Under the pieces are notes generated by a model. That model saw only the letters and a list, made by a program, of their open reading frames with translations. It was not told where the DNA came from and searched no databases. The position numbers were made by a program, and so were the translations under genes. This document shows positions 1 to 52,200 of a stretch of DNA of 64,000 bases, one piece after another (positions within the stretch are counted from its first letter, which is position 1; each line of letters opens with the position of its first letter). Source of the stretch: Astropecten irregularis (lineage: Eukaryota > Echinodermata > Asteroidea > Paxillosida > Astropectinidae); NCBI GenBank assembly GCA_963971285.1, contig OZ020244.1, forward strand, positions 18,662,001-18,726,000, given 5' to 3'.

Positions 1-40562
<40,562 letters not shown>

Positions 40563-40587
40563 GTCATGTATCACCCCTCCGGGCCCT

Positions 40588-40943
40588 GGTTGGACTTCAC
40601 CAAACTCATCGTAACATAGGGTTGTGAAACTCAGGCTCAGGTTCCAGCGCCGTCATTCATATTCTGAAAATATAGGTGATGGCTTTTCATTGGAGATGAA
40701 GTTTGTTTGCCTTTTCAAACCAGAGAATCTACTTCCGAACCGCAGCGAAAAGCCTCTATTTTGATACCTGTTATTTAGGATGGATTTACGAAATGGAGCT
40801 GAAGCCTGAGCCTTTGGTTTCGTAAACGCCCTTACTATCAATCGTAGGTCTTGTGATGCATTGGAGCCCTACGTAGGGTACGACGGGTGTTATCCTTCGT
40901 AACTGGAGTTACGATTGATCATAGGGCTTCGTCAAATCGACCC
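40588..40943. mobile_element. MITE family 1, copy 4, split by another MITE
   Basis: The outer parts (GGTTGGACTTCACCAAACTC ... CGTAAC and TTACTATCAATCGTAGGTCT ... CGTCAAATCGACCC) together rebuild a family 1 element. A second element occupies 40619-40831. Confidence 0.8.
40619..40831. mobile_element. MITE with GGG..GTAAAC termini, inserted in a family 1 MITE
   Basis: Ends GGGTTGTGAAACTCAGGCTC and GGTTTCGTAAACGCCC are inverted repeats. It is flanked by ATA (40616-40618) and TTA (40832-40834), consistent with a decayed 3-bp TWA duplication. Its inverse relative lies at 50536-50774. Confidence 0.75.
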
Positions 40944-42094
40944 AAGGATCGTGGAGAACGGTCAAAGGTAGCTTTCCTCTGTCATCTTCATGTTCCTTAT
41001 CATCAGCAGCTTGTAGGTTCTCTTCTTTCAAGTCAGGTGTATTCATTCACTCTACCGACTCTGAAGTCGAGAATCCCTTTCATATTTTTTAGCTCTCGTT
41101 GATATTTTTTTAACTTACATATTGGACATTGTTTTTATGCATCTTCTTGTCAGTTTGACATGTCTGACGTTAACACATTATAAACTTCAAATGATTGAAA
41201 ACATTTCTTGCAAATTTGTTTGCAGAAAAGTTAGGTTTGTGCTCGGTCGTTGGTATTGCCTTCTTTTCAGCTTGAAAGGAGTAAAGAGTTTATCCTGTTA
41301 TGTACATGGCAATGTACCAAAACTTATCCCTGCTTGTGAGCATTAAGTGATGAGCTTAAGTGTGGAACTCCACATTGACTAACAGATTCATGCAGAAAAG
41401 AAGCTTGCTTAAAGCAGAGAATACACGCTAAGCATATTGCAAGGTTAAGCTTGGTTAGACAGAAGGCCAGTCAAATTTTGATTGTCACCCGTGGTCCCTA
41501 GTTTGATTGGTAAAGGCAAAGCAGCTAATGAATAGAATAATATTTTTAAATTCATATTATACCTTTTATCTTTGGGAGTCCAGACATATGCTGTATTCAT
41601 AAATTTGTCTTTTTATGAAATGATTATTATTTTTTTAGATTTGTATTTTTAAAAATGAAATTTCCCGTACTTTTATCTTCTCTGCATGAAAGTGCCGGTA
41701 CAAACATTGGACCAGTAATACAATGCAGAATTGAAATTTCTAACCTTTTTGAGAGGGATTTTTGTTCAGTTAAAAAAAAAAAAAGTGAATCACTTTTTCT
41801 TTAAATGATATATGATCTGCATAGTTCCATGCAGACATTATTATGACATTGTGGATATTTTGGACAAACTTTGAAATAATTCCTGCCACCCTTGTCTGAT
41901 CCCACCCCTCTTCTCCCCTGCATCTTGGATTGAAGGTATAATACATGATTGGTAAATGTCACAGAACATCACTCATACTGTCTAATCCAGAATGTACATG
42001 TGCATGAAATAATAAACCTGTGAACATTTGAGCTCAATCTGACATCTGAGTCATGAGAAAATAGCGAAAACCTGACTCATTTTTTCTTATAAAA

Positions 42095-42305
42095 CATGAA
42101 GAATGGTTTTGATCTTATCCCGAGATCAAAACTGTTTTTGGTCTTTGTTTTTTTATTGATTTCTGGATAAATACAGCATTTCAGGCAGAAATATTTAAAC
42201 GGTATGTTTCTACCATCACCATCTTCATACCCTGAAAGTGATACGTAAATCTGTGAACACTTCTGTTTGGGTATGTTACCAATCCTGTTCTGTACCTTTA
42301 AGTGT
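42095..42305 (+). repeat. Dispersed repeat (copy of the 27.4-kb family)
   Basis: Contains GGTTTTGATCTTATCCCGAG, ACCATCACCATCTTCATACC and ends GTACCTTTAA. Confidence 0.6.
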
Positions 42306-43023
42306 CCCTCGTTGACATGTTCTGCAAGCTGGTTCTTGCTTCTGAAGAACTGAAGACCAAAAATAAAACTAGGGCACAATCTTTATAGTTTTTGGAATGA
42401 CCACGTCTTAATTTTTAATTTGACTTTTATTGTTCCCGGCTCAGTATTTGACAGTGTGTATGTTTGGGTTATACTGAGTATTTTATTATGTTGCTGTGAT
42501 GTTTTTACACCCTCTATGTGTTGCAGACATCACATATTGTGAAACCATTATCGAGTGTTAACCAATTTGTACTATTGCTTTTTTTTTTAAACCTGTATAT
42601 AATTTTTTTTAGTACTAGCTGCTTCATGTAGTTCTTTTTTTTTTCCTGCTTATGCTCTGGGTCTGCCCTTGCATTGTGGAAGTACATTATATGGGCATTT
42701 GAATGTATAATTCAAAAGCATTAGTTTCCCACTGAGGGTCGGGGAAAACCATTTTGCACAGAATTGTGCATTTTGAAGGACAAGTATACGTTTAGTTCCC
42801 ATTTTTAATTCTTTCTTTTTTAATTTTAATTTGTAATTATTGTACATAATTGGACCATTGTCATTTTTTTTATTATAATAATTCACAAACTTGTAATCAT
42901 CACTTTGTATTCAATAGCAATATTATGTTTGGACAATTATTAATTTTTCTCTTTTTTTTTTGAATGAGTTGAAAATTGGTTAAGTTGGAAGATTGTGGTC
43001 ATCTTGTAGAATGTTGTGTTCAT

Positions 43024-43362
43024 TATGCCGAAAATTTTTTTTTGTGTTGCCCTTAAGTGGAAAAATTTTAATTTTGGGTCGGTCGATTTTCTTTGATGTT
43101 TTTTTTGGTGTTTTTTTTGGCCGACTTTCAAACATTTAAGAATAAATACTGTTTCGTTCATATACATGGTCACCAGGGCTTATAAACGGTCTTGGGTCGT
43201 TTTGAGGAGACACGCTTTTTTACTGCTAAATCTTACATTTTCTGTCAAAAATGGTGAGTTTTTATACTTTAGGACTCGGAGAAAAAAAAGAAAAAATATC
43301 CCGACCCAAAGTTTTGGCATTTTACAGTCGGTCGCTGAGGGCAACACAAATTTTTTTCTTTT
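43024..43362. repeat. Inverted-repeat element with GTGTTGCCCT termini
   Basis: Left TTTTTTTTGTGTTGCCCTTA and right GAGGGCAACACAAATTTTT are inverted. An inner pair TTTGGGTCGG / CCGACCCAAA supports a foldback of about 340 bp. Confidence 0.7.
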
Positions 43363-43615
43363 GGCCTTATTCAAGAATATAAATAAGGACGCCCCAATTC
43401 CCCCAAAAATCAATCAATCAAAATAATAATTATAAAACGAAATATGTGATTCCTATTGATATTCAGACAAAGATTGGTCGTTCAACCACGTCAGCACAAG
43501 TGGAATTTTGCTTAACTTTCGTTCTATCTAGCTGGTAATTCTAAAGTTTACTCGTAACTTGGGCATGTGGTGTTGTTTTGAAGGCACTGTCAAAACGTGT
43601 GACTCTAAGCCCTGT

Positions 43616-43763
43616 GGTCGATTTCACAAAGATTTGCGATTCATCTTTTAGATGAGTTGTTCATGTTTCCATAGTAACTAGTATTGTGACATCACACTTT
43701 GCTTAGCAATTAAGATTGATACGCATGTTGTGATGTGTCTAAACCTTTCGTGAAATCGAGCCC
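43616..43763. mobile_element. Palindromic MITE, GGTCGATTTCAC ends
   Basis: Left GGTCGATTTCACAAAGATTT, right CCTTTCGTGAAATCGAGCCC. The body differs from family 1, so it is a separate family with a shared terminus. Confidence 0.7.
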
Positions 43764-44674
43764 AGAAAAACCATTAATTGTTTGCTTGGCCGAAATGTTT
43801 TTAAGGGCCACCACGGCAGTTTCTCAGTACTCAGCATTCTTGGGACAGCACTAACCATCTTGCAATTTCAATGCACATTTTTTTGTTTTATTTCTCAAAG
43901 TTCTACTGCCTTCAGTTCTTCAGTGCAGAAAACTCATGATTTTAAGGTTTAGTTCATGCTCTGCCTTTAAGTAAGCAAGCTATTCATGTTTATTATTTTT
44001 GCATAATTTTATTAAAATTATCCCAAGTGTCCTTTTGTTTTTTTAATATGATATCTGTATCAATTACTTTCCTGATGGTCACAATTAAGTTTTATTGTTT
44101 GGTACCTAAAGTAGAAGTGGCTCCAATTTTCTGCTGTTTGTTATTATGAAACCTTTTGAGTACTTGGGAAAGGGGGGGGGTTAGCAACCGTTTGTATTCG
44201 TTTTTAATGGCATTATTGCTATTTTGATAAAGAAGACAATGTTGATAAAAAGTCTTGCCAGTTTTTAATAGAAAAACCTACTCTAGAAGTTGTTAAAAAC
44301 AAGTTGTGAGTTTCATAATTTTTATAGCAACATGTAAATTAAGCCACCAATTCAAATGAACGTTTTAAAGTTTTACTCCACTTTTTATGTGGAAAGAGAA
44401 AGAAAATTTCCTCTTTGACCTACAGGATATCTTGGCTGTATAATTAATCGCATTCCGGTCATAGGTACATGTAATTTAAGCTGGATTAAAAATCCAGCCA
44501 ATAGTTTCAGTACAAGTGTAATAAACACAGTTTTAAAATGCCTATGAGATGTGGCCAGTGTTCAGGTTTCGATGGAGACAACCAAACAAGAATAAGGAAA
44601 CGAAGCATGTTGATTTTTAATCTCCAAAGTTTTGGTGGAATAAGTAAAAGGAAATTACATGTACTTTATGCTTG

Positions 44675-44768
44675 AAGTTAGGAGGGCCTGACGTTTTGAT
44701 CCTAGCAGAATCTTTTAGCCTTTGAGAAAGTTCCCTCTTGGATCAAAACATCAGGCCCTCCTTAAGTA
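44675..44768. mobile_element. Hairpin element GATCCTG family (copy 3)
   Basis: Left GAAGTTAGGAGGGCCTGACG, right CATCAGGCCCTCCTTAA with inner GATCCTAGCAGAATC. Shorter and more diverged than the 32.1-kb copy. Confidence 0.68.
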
Positions 44769-45279
44769 GTTTCTTTATGATACTTTACCTTCACTGTTGT
44801 GGAGAGATTGTCGGTAAAATCAGGAAAAAGAAGGGAGTTGGTTAGCGAAAGATTGTGGGTTTGTGTAGGATCATCTCATGGCAAAACTACTTGTACACTG
44901 ACTAAGCGTCTGAAACGACAGCATGTTCACACATACCGGGATTTGTATGTGGAGACATGGTTTTGTTCTTGTGTACTAAAGAACAGTCTCCGAAGACGGA
45001 CATTGAAATGTCTCGCTATTGACTGATGTCTCCCAAATGTTCACTTTCAGACGCTAACCTGTCGCCCTAATAATATGCAATTTAGAAAAAATAATACTAT
45101 TGATCAAGAAGCTATCCAGTCTTTTTATCAGTGGTTGGACGTTTCTGAACATTTCTGAATGCTGTTTCACTTCCTGTTCTGGAATATTCACTTTATAATG
45201 ATTCACTTCGCTTTGTACACAATTGCTGGACATTTTATACAAATTGTGAAGTTTAAGAAAGTATTTACCAACTGATCGA

Positions 45280-45520
45280 GGGCCAATTTCATAGAGCTGC
45301 TTAAGCACCAAAATTTGCTTAACCACCAAAAACCTTGGTAGATAAAATCAGTATGCCAGCCAAAACTCCTTGCGAATGTTGCACTCGGCAAACAATGGCC
45401 AAATACAAGTCAAAAGCAGTAAACATCACAAGACAATTTGGTTGGTAATTCTGTTTGATCAGAGAAGACTTTTTATGCTTAAGCAAATTTTGTGCTTAAG
45501 TAGCTCTATGAAATTGGCCC
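45280..45520. mobile_element. MITE family GGCCAATTTCAT (copy 3)
   Basis: Left GGGCCAATTTCATAGAGCTG, right AGCTCTATGAAATTGGCCC. The interior CACCAAAAACCTTGGTAGAT aligns with the 28.6-kb copy. Confidence 0.8.
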
Positions 45521-46463
45521 AGATTGAAATATTTTTAAGAATTCATCTTTTTAAAATCAATTGACTGAATCGTTCGCAATTTTTATAGTTGACGTATTTC
45601 ATTGGTGGCATTTGAAGTTGAGAGTTCCAAGTTGTATTTCCATTGTATTTCCATATGATTGTTTTGTTTGAAGTGGCGTGCTGTTTGTTTCTTGCCACAT
45701 CAATTCAGCAGTCTTTATTGCAAGCTGGTTTTCCCCGTCTGAAATTACTCGTTGTCAAAGTTTTCAAACCAGCTGTGCGTGCACATCATCCAATGTTTTT
45801 GCATAATTGTGGTATTCTGACCAATTTAAGAAATGTTTTTAAAGAATTAAATATGACAGAAGGTTTGTTTTTTCATAATGGAACAGCACTGGTTTGTTGA
45901 GCAGATATGAGGAGTGATGCCATACTCCTAGTCATGCAGAAATCTACTTTGCATTTTGGAGTAATGTACATGTACATAATAAATAATTGTTGAAATAGTT
46001 TCTTACGGTAACCATCAAGTATTTCTGTAAAAAAAGCGTAGTTACGCATATATTATTGAAATTCCATGATAATTTTGTAGATAAAGAAACACAAAAATGG
46101 ATCATTTTCTTGGCAAGGGAGTTGGTAGTTGATGATGATAATATTAGGTTTTTTATATCACTTTTTTTTTGGTTGGCTTCATCACTGTAAAGGCATACAT
46201 ACCATCATATATTTAATAAAAATCTTCAGTATGTATTTGTCTAATAATCTCTTGGTGTTTTCAATGTTTTCTTGCGCATTAATTTAAAAAGCAAGCGTGT
46301 TAAGTACAATGTATGTTGTTTGTATCTTCTGTCACGAAATACAATGGTATGTGTTTATTAAAGTTCACTCAGGTCATGTTTGTTTGGCGCATGGGATCTG
46401 GATCAGCAGGATCACTGATGTCGTGTGCAAAACAAACAGGTCTTCAGTTGCATTACAGTGTCT

Positions 46464-46603
46464 GGGGTCAATTTCACAAAGCCATGCAATCGATCGTAAC
46501 TCGAGGTTACGAAGGATAACCCATCGTATCCTGTAGGGCTGCGATGCATCATAAGTCCTACGATTGATAGTATTGTTACAAAGAGTTTGGTGGAATCGAT
46601 CCC
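46464..46603. mobile_element. MITE family 1, copy 5
   Basis: Left GGGGTCAATTTCACAAAGCC, right GGTGGAATCGATCCC, with GGATAACCCATCGTATCC and GATGCATCATAAGTCCTACG inside. Confidence 0.78.
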
Positions 46604-46679
46604 AGGTATGGTAAACAGGCCAATACAAGAGCGACACTGCTTCTCACATTTACGGCAGGGAAATACAGATGCAGGTTCA

Positions 46680-46995
46680 GGATCTGATGCTCTTTGCTAT
46701 GCGTGCTCTCCTTTGATTTGTCATCTCCTTCCTTTTCTTCTCACTCTGGTTTGCTGATGATTCCACTGCTCTTATCCATTTTGCTCCGGTTAGCTGCCAC
46801 TGATTCCCAGTCTAGTGGAACAAATCAAGTTTCCAGCCTTCATATCCTATTTGCAGACATCTTCATAACGAAGGACAGGTTTACCTGTGTGTCTGGTGTC
46901 AGAAACAAGCTCACTTTAGAGCATGTTCTTAAGTATCCGTTTGTCCTTCATCCGAGATACATGGCCAAGCCTGCACCAGTACGCGCAGTAATCAA
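46680..46995 (-). mobile_element. LINE reverse-transcriptase C-terminal tail, decayed
   Basis: On the minus strand the frame from about 46962 reads RLGHVSRMKDKRILKNML, stop, SELVSDTRHTGKPVLRYEDV, CK, stop, DMKAG. Then a frameshifted RSKWIRAVESSANQSEKKRK follows. The pattern LGHVxRM ... GK...GxP.LRYKDVCK..MKA is the common end of non-LTR retrotransposon polymerases. In-frame stops show it is dead. Confidence 0.65.
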
Positions 46996-47799
46996 GCATA
47001 AAGCACCTTTCTGAGGTCATCTCAAATGTTTTCCATACATTTTTATTGGATAATTTCTATCACATCTCAATTTTAATATGTCACCAAACAAAATGTATGG
47101 CACATGGATGTGGGCATTTCCAGGGCTTTGGGACATTTTGTAACGTTACGTTACAAAATGTTACGTAAGTTACCTCATCTTTGCATTATCTGCATGCATT
47201 TCTAAGGAACCATAAGTTGTACTTGCTGATTCCAATAAAACATTTTTAAATTGGAGTCTTCAAGAATGATTGATCAAGGAATAGGTCAAAGTCACTTAAC
47301 AGGTAACTTACGTTACCGTGGAATTGCCCATATACACAATATTGAAATCATAATTCTATAAAAACAAAGTACTGTTTCATAGCACACAGTCACAATAAAA
47401 TATTGATTGATTTTTTTTTGTATCAAAAATAGTAGCAAATGCTACCGTGACAACCCATGATCTATCATTATACGAAAAATATTTGGCAAAATTAGCACTT
47501 TTTTCCCAGAATATACATTAATTTCAAAGTATTTTGTACATATATTAGTCTGCTTTCCTCTCTTTCACAATTAGGACAAAGTTTCAAAACAAAAAAATCA
47601 GAGATATTGATTGTAATAAGTTATAATCAAATGTACAATTTAAAGTGAGGCTTTTCCAAGGTAACTTAATATCTAGCACAGTTTGTTCTGCAGTTCGTTG
47701 TTTCTCTGTCAGTTCTGGTTGCTTTCAAGGCTTATTTCTCAGTTTTCCTTAGGATTGGAAGAACTACCTCTTGAGTTGCCTGAATTTTCTCTAGTACTT

Positions 47800-48175
47800 G
47801 TTAAAGGATTTGCAAGGCCTCCAAAAACAATTATTGAGTTTGAGACAGAAAATGGACTTAACAGTTCGTAAACAGTGCAAACAGTCACCATGGGAAATCT
47901 TGGTTCATCAGATGCTGGGTTTTTCAAGGAAATCAAGATTTAGTCTTTTCCAAAGATCATTTGTCCCAATTATTTATTAGCATGATGTAACCGTGAAGGA
48001 TTCGGAGGCGGGCAAGATTATTTTGGCTGAACTTCTGATATCCAGATGAACAAAGCGTACAACGTACATGAAACAACGTCTGTAAGGAAGTATAAGACCT
48101 TCACTTTTGTATAAGTACCAAAGTCATCCAAAACGCACATCTTTGCAAATCCTACATGCCCCCTTTAAGTATGAC
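47800..48175. repeat. Terminal-inverted-repeat element (copy 2, complete)
   Basis: Left TTAAAGGATTTGCAAGGCCT and right CTTTGCAAATCCTACATGCC followed by CCCTTTAA are inverted. The segment AACAGTGCAAACAGTCACCA and TTCATCAGATGCTGG is nearly identical to 2610-2665. Confidence 0.7.
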
Positions 48176-48540
48176 TACATGTATAGAAACTTCTTAAAAC
48201 TAACATCTTGTACCTTCTGCCCCAAATGTTATAAACCAAATCAAATATGAATTATGTAGGAGTGTTATATTTCATTCATATTTACATCATGACAAACATA
48301 TCCAAGTTACATGTGAGACATTTTGTATACATACATGTACACACAAACATGAATATGTTCATATTTAATGATTAGGAAAAATAAATTATAAATTTCGAAC
48401 TGATATTATTTATAATATATACTTGTATATAATTCCATCTCTTTGCAGCACAATTCTCTCCTTTAAAAAAAAAATGAAAAAAACTCTCGCATCTTTGTAG
48501 TTTCTCTCTACAAAAAGAAAAAGAAAAACTTTCTTTGCTT

Positions 48541-48973
48541 TTAACCCCTTCCGGATGGGAAGCATCTATAGCAGTTCAACTCATGGCGTGAGAATATTCA
48601 TGATTGCTTTGTTATTTCCATTGAAATACATTGAATGAGAGTACTGTCTAGAACAAGAGGTTCAATGAACCTTTATTATCCCCAAATTTTCGCTCATTGT
48701 GGTATATTTACCCCTTGATTTGCACTTGAAATTATCAACATTTTTGAGCAGACCACAATCTGTGAGCTCCGAGCACAGCTGCTGTGACATTGGTTACATC
48801 TGCCGGGAATTTGGGTTATTGTCCAGCAGTATTCAACCATTGTGTGCCCGCATTGCTTACATCGAGCTTCCTGCACACATGGCCTGGCCGGATGGACCCT
48901 ATTTGACCAGTGATTGATAATAAGGCCGGTTAAAACAAAAGAAAAGCCAAGAAACCCGTCCTGAAGAGGTTAA
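48541..48973. repeat. Terminal-inverted-repeat element, TTAACCCC ends (copy 2)
   Basis: Left TTAACCCCTTCCGGATGG, right CCTGAAGAGGTTAA. It is the inverted relative of 14761-15006, sharing CACAGCTGCTGTGACATTGG-like sequence. It overlaps the probable AGPAT 3' UTR. Confidence 0.65.
48672..48677 (-). promoter_or_regulatory. Possible AGPAT poly(A) signal AATAAA
   Basis: AATAAA on the minus strand 454 bp after the AGPAT stop codon would give a 3' UTR of usual length. It lies inside a repeat element, so this assignment is tentative. Confidence 0.3.
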
Positions 48974-49130
48974 ACATGACAATTCAACATATTCCGTTCT
49001 GTTGCAAGACATATCAAATGGAAGTTTGTACCTCATAAGGCATAACATAACAAAATGAACGAAAGCCAGATAAGAAATTTATGTTGTTTACTTGATTTGC
49101 AGTGCCTATAATGCCAAATGCACGTTTAAA

Positions 49131-49291
49131 TCATCCTGCGGTCAACTTGGTGTTGTTGTTTGGCCGTGGTGGTGAGATTTCAAGGAATCGGTTCAGCATC
49201 ATCCCTCTGACCCTCTCCGTTAGCTCTGGGACGTCATCTGCAGTCAGACCTTTGGTGGGCACTGGGGCCATTGCGTCAATTTTGATATCCA
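49131..49291 (-). CDS. AGPAT: AGPAT exon 6: C-terminus and stop
   Basis: [32 protein letters not shown] and [17 protein letters not shown] end at TGA 49131-49133. The GLTxDDVPxL motif is typical of the AGPAT1/2 C-terminal region. The acceptor CTCGCAG ends at 49292. Confidence 0.94.
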
Positions 49292-52200
49292 CTGCGAGGA
49301 AGAAACAAAACAGAGGAAGAGAGACAGAATGCCAGAAGTTTAGACAAACAGGATGAAAGCTGCAATGGTAAAGGAGCTGATTCTGCAACAAAATCCTAAA
49401 GACGAACTGTGCTTGTTGTGAATTTTCACCGAGGAAATTATACACTCCAAAAAAATGCACTGAGGAATAACTGGTTAAAATTGTTAAGCTTCCAAATGTT
49501 ATTATACGAACAAATATTCATGTACCCATGCCCATAGACTTTACTTTTCATAGACTTTGTGTCAATCAAGCTGTAGCCGCATAATTCATAGACCCTATTG
49601 TAGATCGGTTATTTCAACAGAGGGCGTCCTTTAAAAGAGCGAATCCACTATACTCGACGTGCACACGATGCCCCCTTTACCAGCCCATTGCATTGCATTG
49701 TTGTAGGATATCGCGATCAGCAATAGATTCTATGCCCAGCATTCTACAGTTTTAGCCAAGAAAAGGACAAGTGCCATGTTACTCAGTGTTACCTTTGTCA
49801 AACTTCTTGTCCTTTGAACTGTACATGTGTCTATATCTGGATACAACCACTGGAACGACAGGAACCTAGAAATAAAGGAATGACACACAGAGCACGATTA
49901 GAGGGAAATGATGGATGTGAATTCATGCAGTGGTTTCCTATCCGATGACGGAATGTGAGCACCGCAAACTTGTCCTACTTTGGAGTGGCATCAGCTATGA
50001 GGACTGTTGACTACAAGCTTGGGATTTTGTGGTCCTGCAGAATCTGGGACTGTGTTTACCAACACCATCATAGGTCATGACTTCTTATCTCTGATATTAT
50101 GGTTTCTGAGTCATTATTTGAAGGCCATGCATGGTTATGGTTCCTTGGGCCATGCTAACTGAAGCTATGGTTTTTCCGGGACAACAAAATGTTTTGCGGG
50201 TCCACTGCGTTTTGCCAGGCGTACAAAATTTGGGTGAAAATAATTGAATGAACACTTCTCACATTCACAACAACATTTCTGCTTCTAGCAAAGCAGGCTT
50301 AATTCTAGAGGGTGTTTCGTTATGAACTGACGTAAGAAACGTGTCTTCTGGGAAAACCAAGCAAATTTTTGACAAAATGTCTGCTCCACCTCCACAATTG
50401 AAATCCTGTTTGTGAGTTTTACTCAGGGTAAAGCTTCATTATACATGTAGTATGGTGTTATAACTACAAATAAAGTGTTTTTTTAGCTAGTTTTGGGGGT
50501 AACAACAGAGCAATTTGTTTCACACCACTGACATAGGGCGTTTACGAAACAGAGACACAGGCTCCGTCTCAGGCTCCGGCTCCATTTTGAGAATCTATTC
50601 TCAAATAACGGGTATCAAAATAGAGGCTTTTGGCTGTGGTTTAAGTAGATTCTCTGGTTTGAAAAGGAAAACAGAGCTTCAGCTTCAGTGAAAAACCACA
50701 GCATATATTATCAGCATATGGATGTCAGAGCTGGAGCCTGAGCCTGAGCCTAGGCCTCCGTTTCGTAAACACCCATAGAAGCAGCCATCTTTGAACTACC
50801 ACATACTGTCTAATAACGGTCATAAGAGGGTGCTATAACAAAATTGCCAGAGGTACATATATGGAAATAAAACTGAAACCTGAAATGCAAACATCCTTTG
50901 GTTCAATTTTGAAAGAAATATATTTCCATACCTGGGCCTGCACTGCTATATGGAATGCACCCTTCTTGAATGGAAGCATGTCAGTGTCGGCTTCATGAGA
51001 TCTTGTGCCTTCAGGATAAATCCATATCTTCCCCTGAAAAAGAAGAAACACGGTCGGTTTTATTATGAAGCTTCTCAAACTAAAAACAGCATCATAAAAT
51101 CATCAAATAAGCACAAGGGAAACTCACTGGATATGAAAAGTGGAAAAAAAAATTACTGGAGCGGGATTCGAACCAGCGACCCCTGGAATATCGTACAGGG
51201 GCTCTACCTACTAACTGAGATAACCAGCTTTTAGTTGGCAGTGTGTTCCTAATACCCGGTAGTCATTTATCTCTGTTCGTTTGGCAGTCAGAAGCATCAT
51301 GATGGACTTGCTGTATCGGGATATCATTTTATGCAGGCCCAAAATCGTGGAGGATATATATTCAAACAAAACTTTTTATTTTTTATTTTGAAAAGCACAT
51401 TGACACCAAAGAACACATTATTTTGTTGTTAATATAGTATGCAACATTTGTTGTTTTTTAGTGGCAAAAAGTGGGAAAAGTTGCCACGGTCTTATAACAC
51501 CTTTTCAGCAGATGGTAAACTTGAAACAGAACAAAGTTTTCAGGACAGAATTTATCTGTATTGCACTGATTATACACACATCCATACACAATGGAACTAA
51601 CAATACAATCATAGTCTGTTTATCTGATCAAAGTTCCTGTGCCCGGGTCAACTAGGAAATTGTATGGATACATACACGCTCCATATGGTCAAATGGCAAA
51701 AACGTGTTACATACACAATAGCAGTCCATTTCTGCTATTCAACTCGGTATGAATTGGAGCTCTAGTCATTGTTTCATTGGGAATTATACATATTTTTACT
51801 TTTTCTGATATACCCGGTAACTATTTTGAGCCTACATTTCAGAGTTATGTGGATAAGACTGTTGTAATATAAGCCATCTATCTACATCTTAATTCTGATA
51901 TATATCACTTTGTGCAATAAAAATATGCAAATGAAACACTCCACATCAAGCAAATTAGACATAAGAATGTTGACCCAATACACTGATTATTCAGATTGTA
52001 ATGGTCCACTGTGCCAAAGTCTATTGACATGTACACAACAGGGCTACTACGTACAGTGCTGGCTGGTATTGGCTCATTCAGGCCATTACATGAGTATTCC
52101 GCTTTCGGCCTGTTAGTTTTAAAACATATTCGCGGTAAGTTGACAGGAACGTAAGTTTTCCGTGCGTTCCAATTGGACTAAATTTTGTCAATCTACAGAA

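Larger units (their letters stand above)
40563..49130. other. MAGI 3' region and convergent intergenic space
   Basis: No gene was recognised between the MAGI stop and the AGPAT stop. MAGI 3' UTR must start at 40563, but its end cannot be fixed. Contents: nested MITEs (40588-40943), a dispersed repeat (42095-42305), an inverted-repeat element (43024-43362), MITEs at 43616, 45280 and 46464, a hairpin element (44675), a LINE tail (46680-46995) and two terminal-inverted-repeat elements (47800-48175 and 48541-48973). Confidence 0.6.

Noticed and set aside
46694..47014. 106-codon plus-strand frame with a hydrophobic start
   Set aside because: It is antisense to a recognisable decayed LINE polymerase tail.
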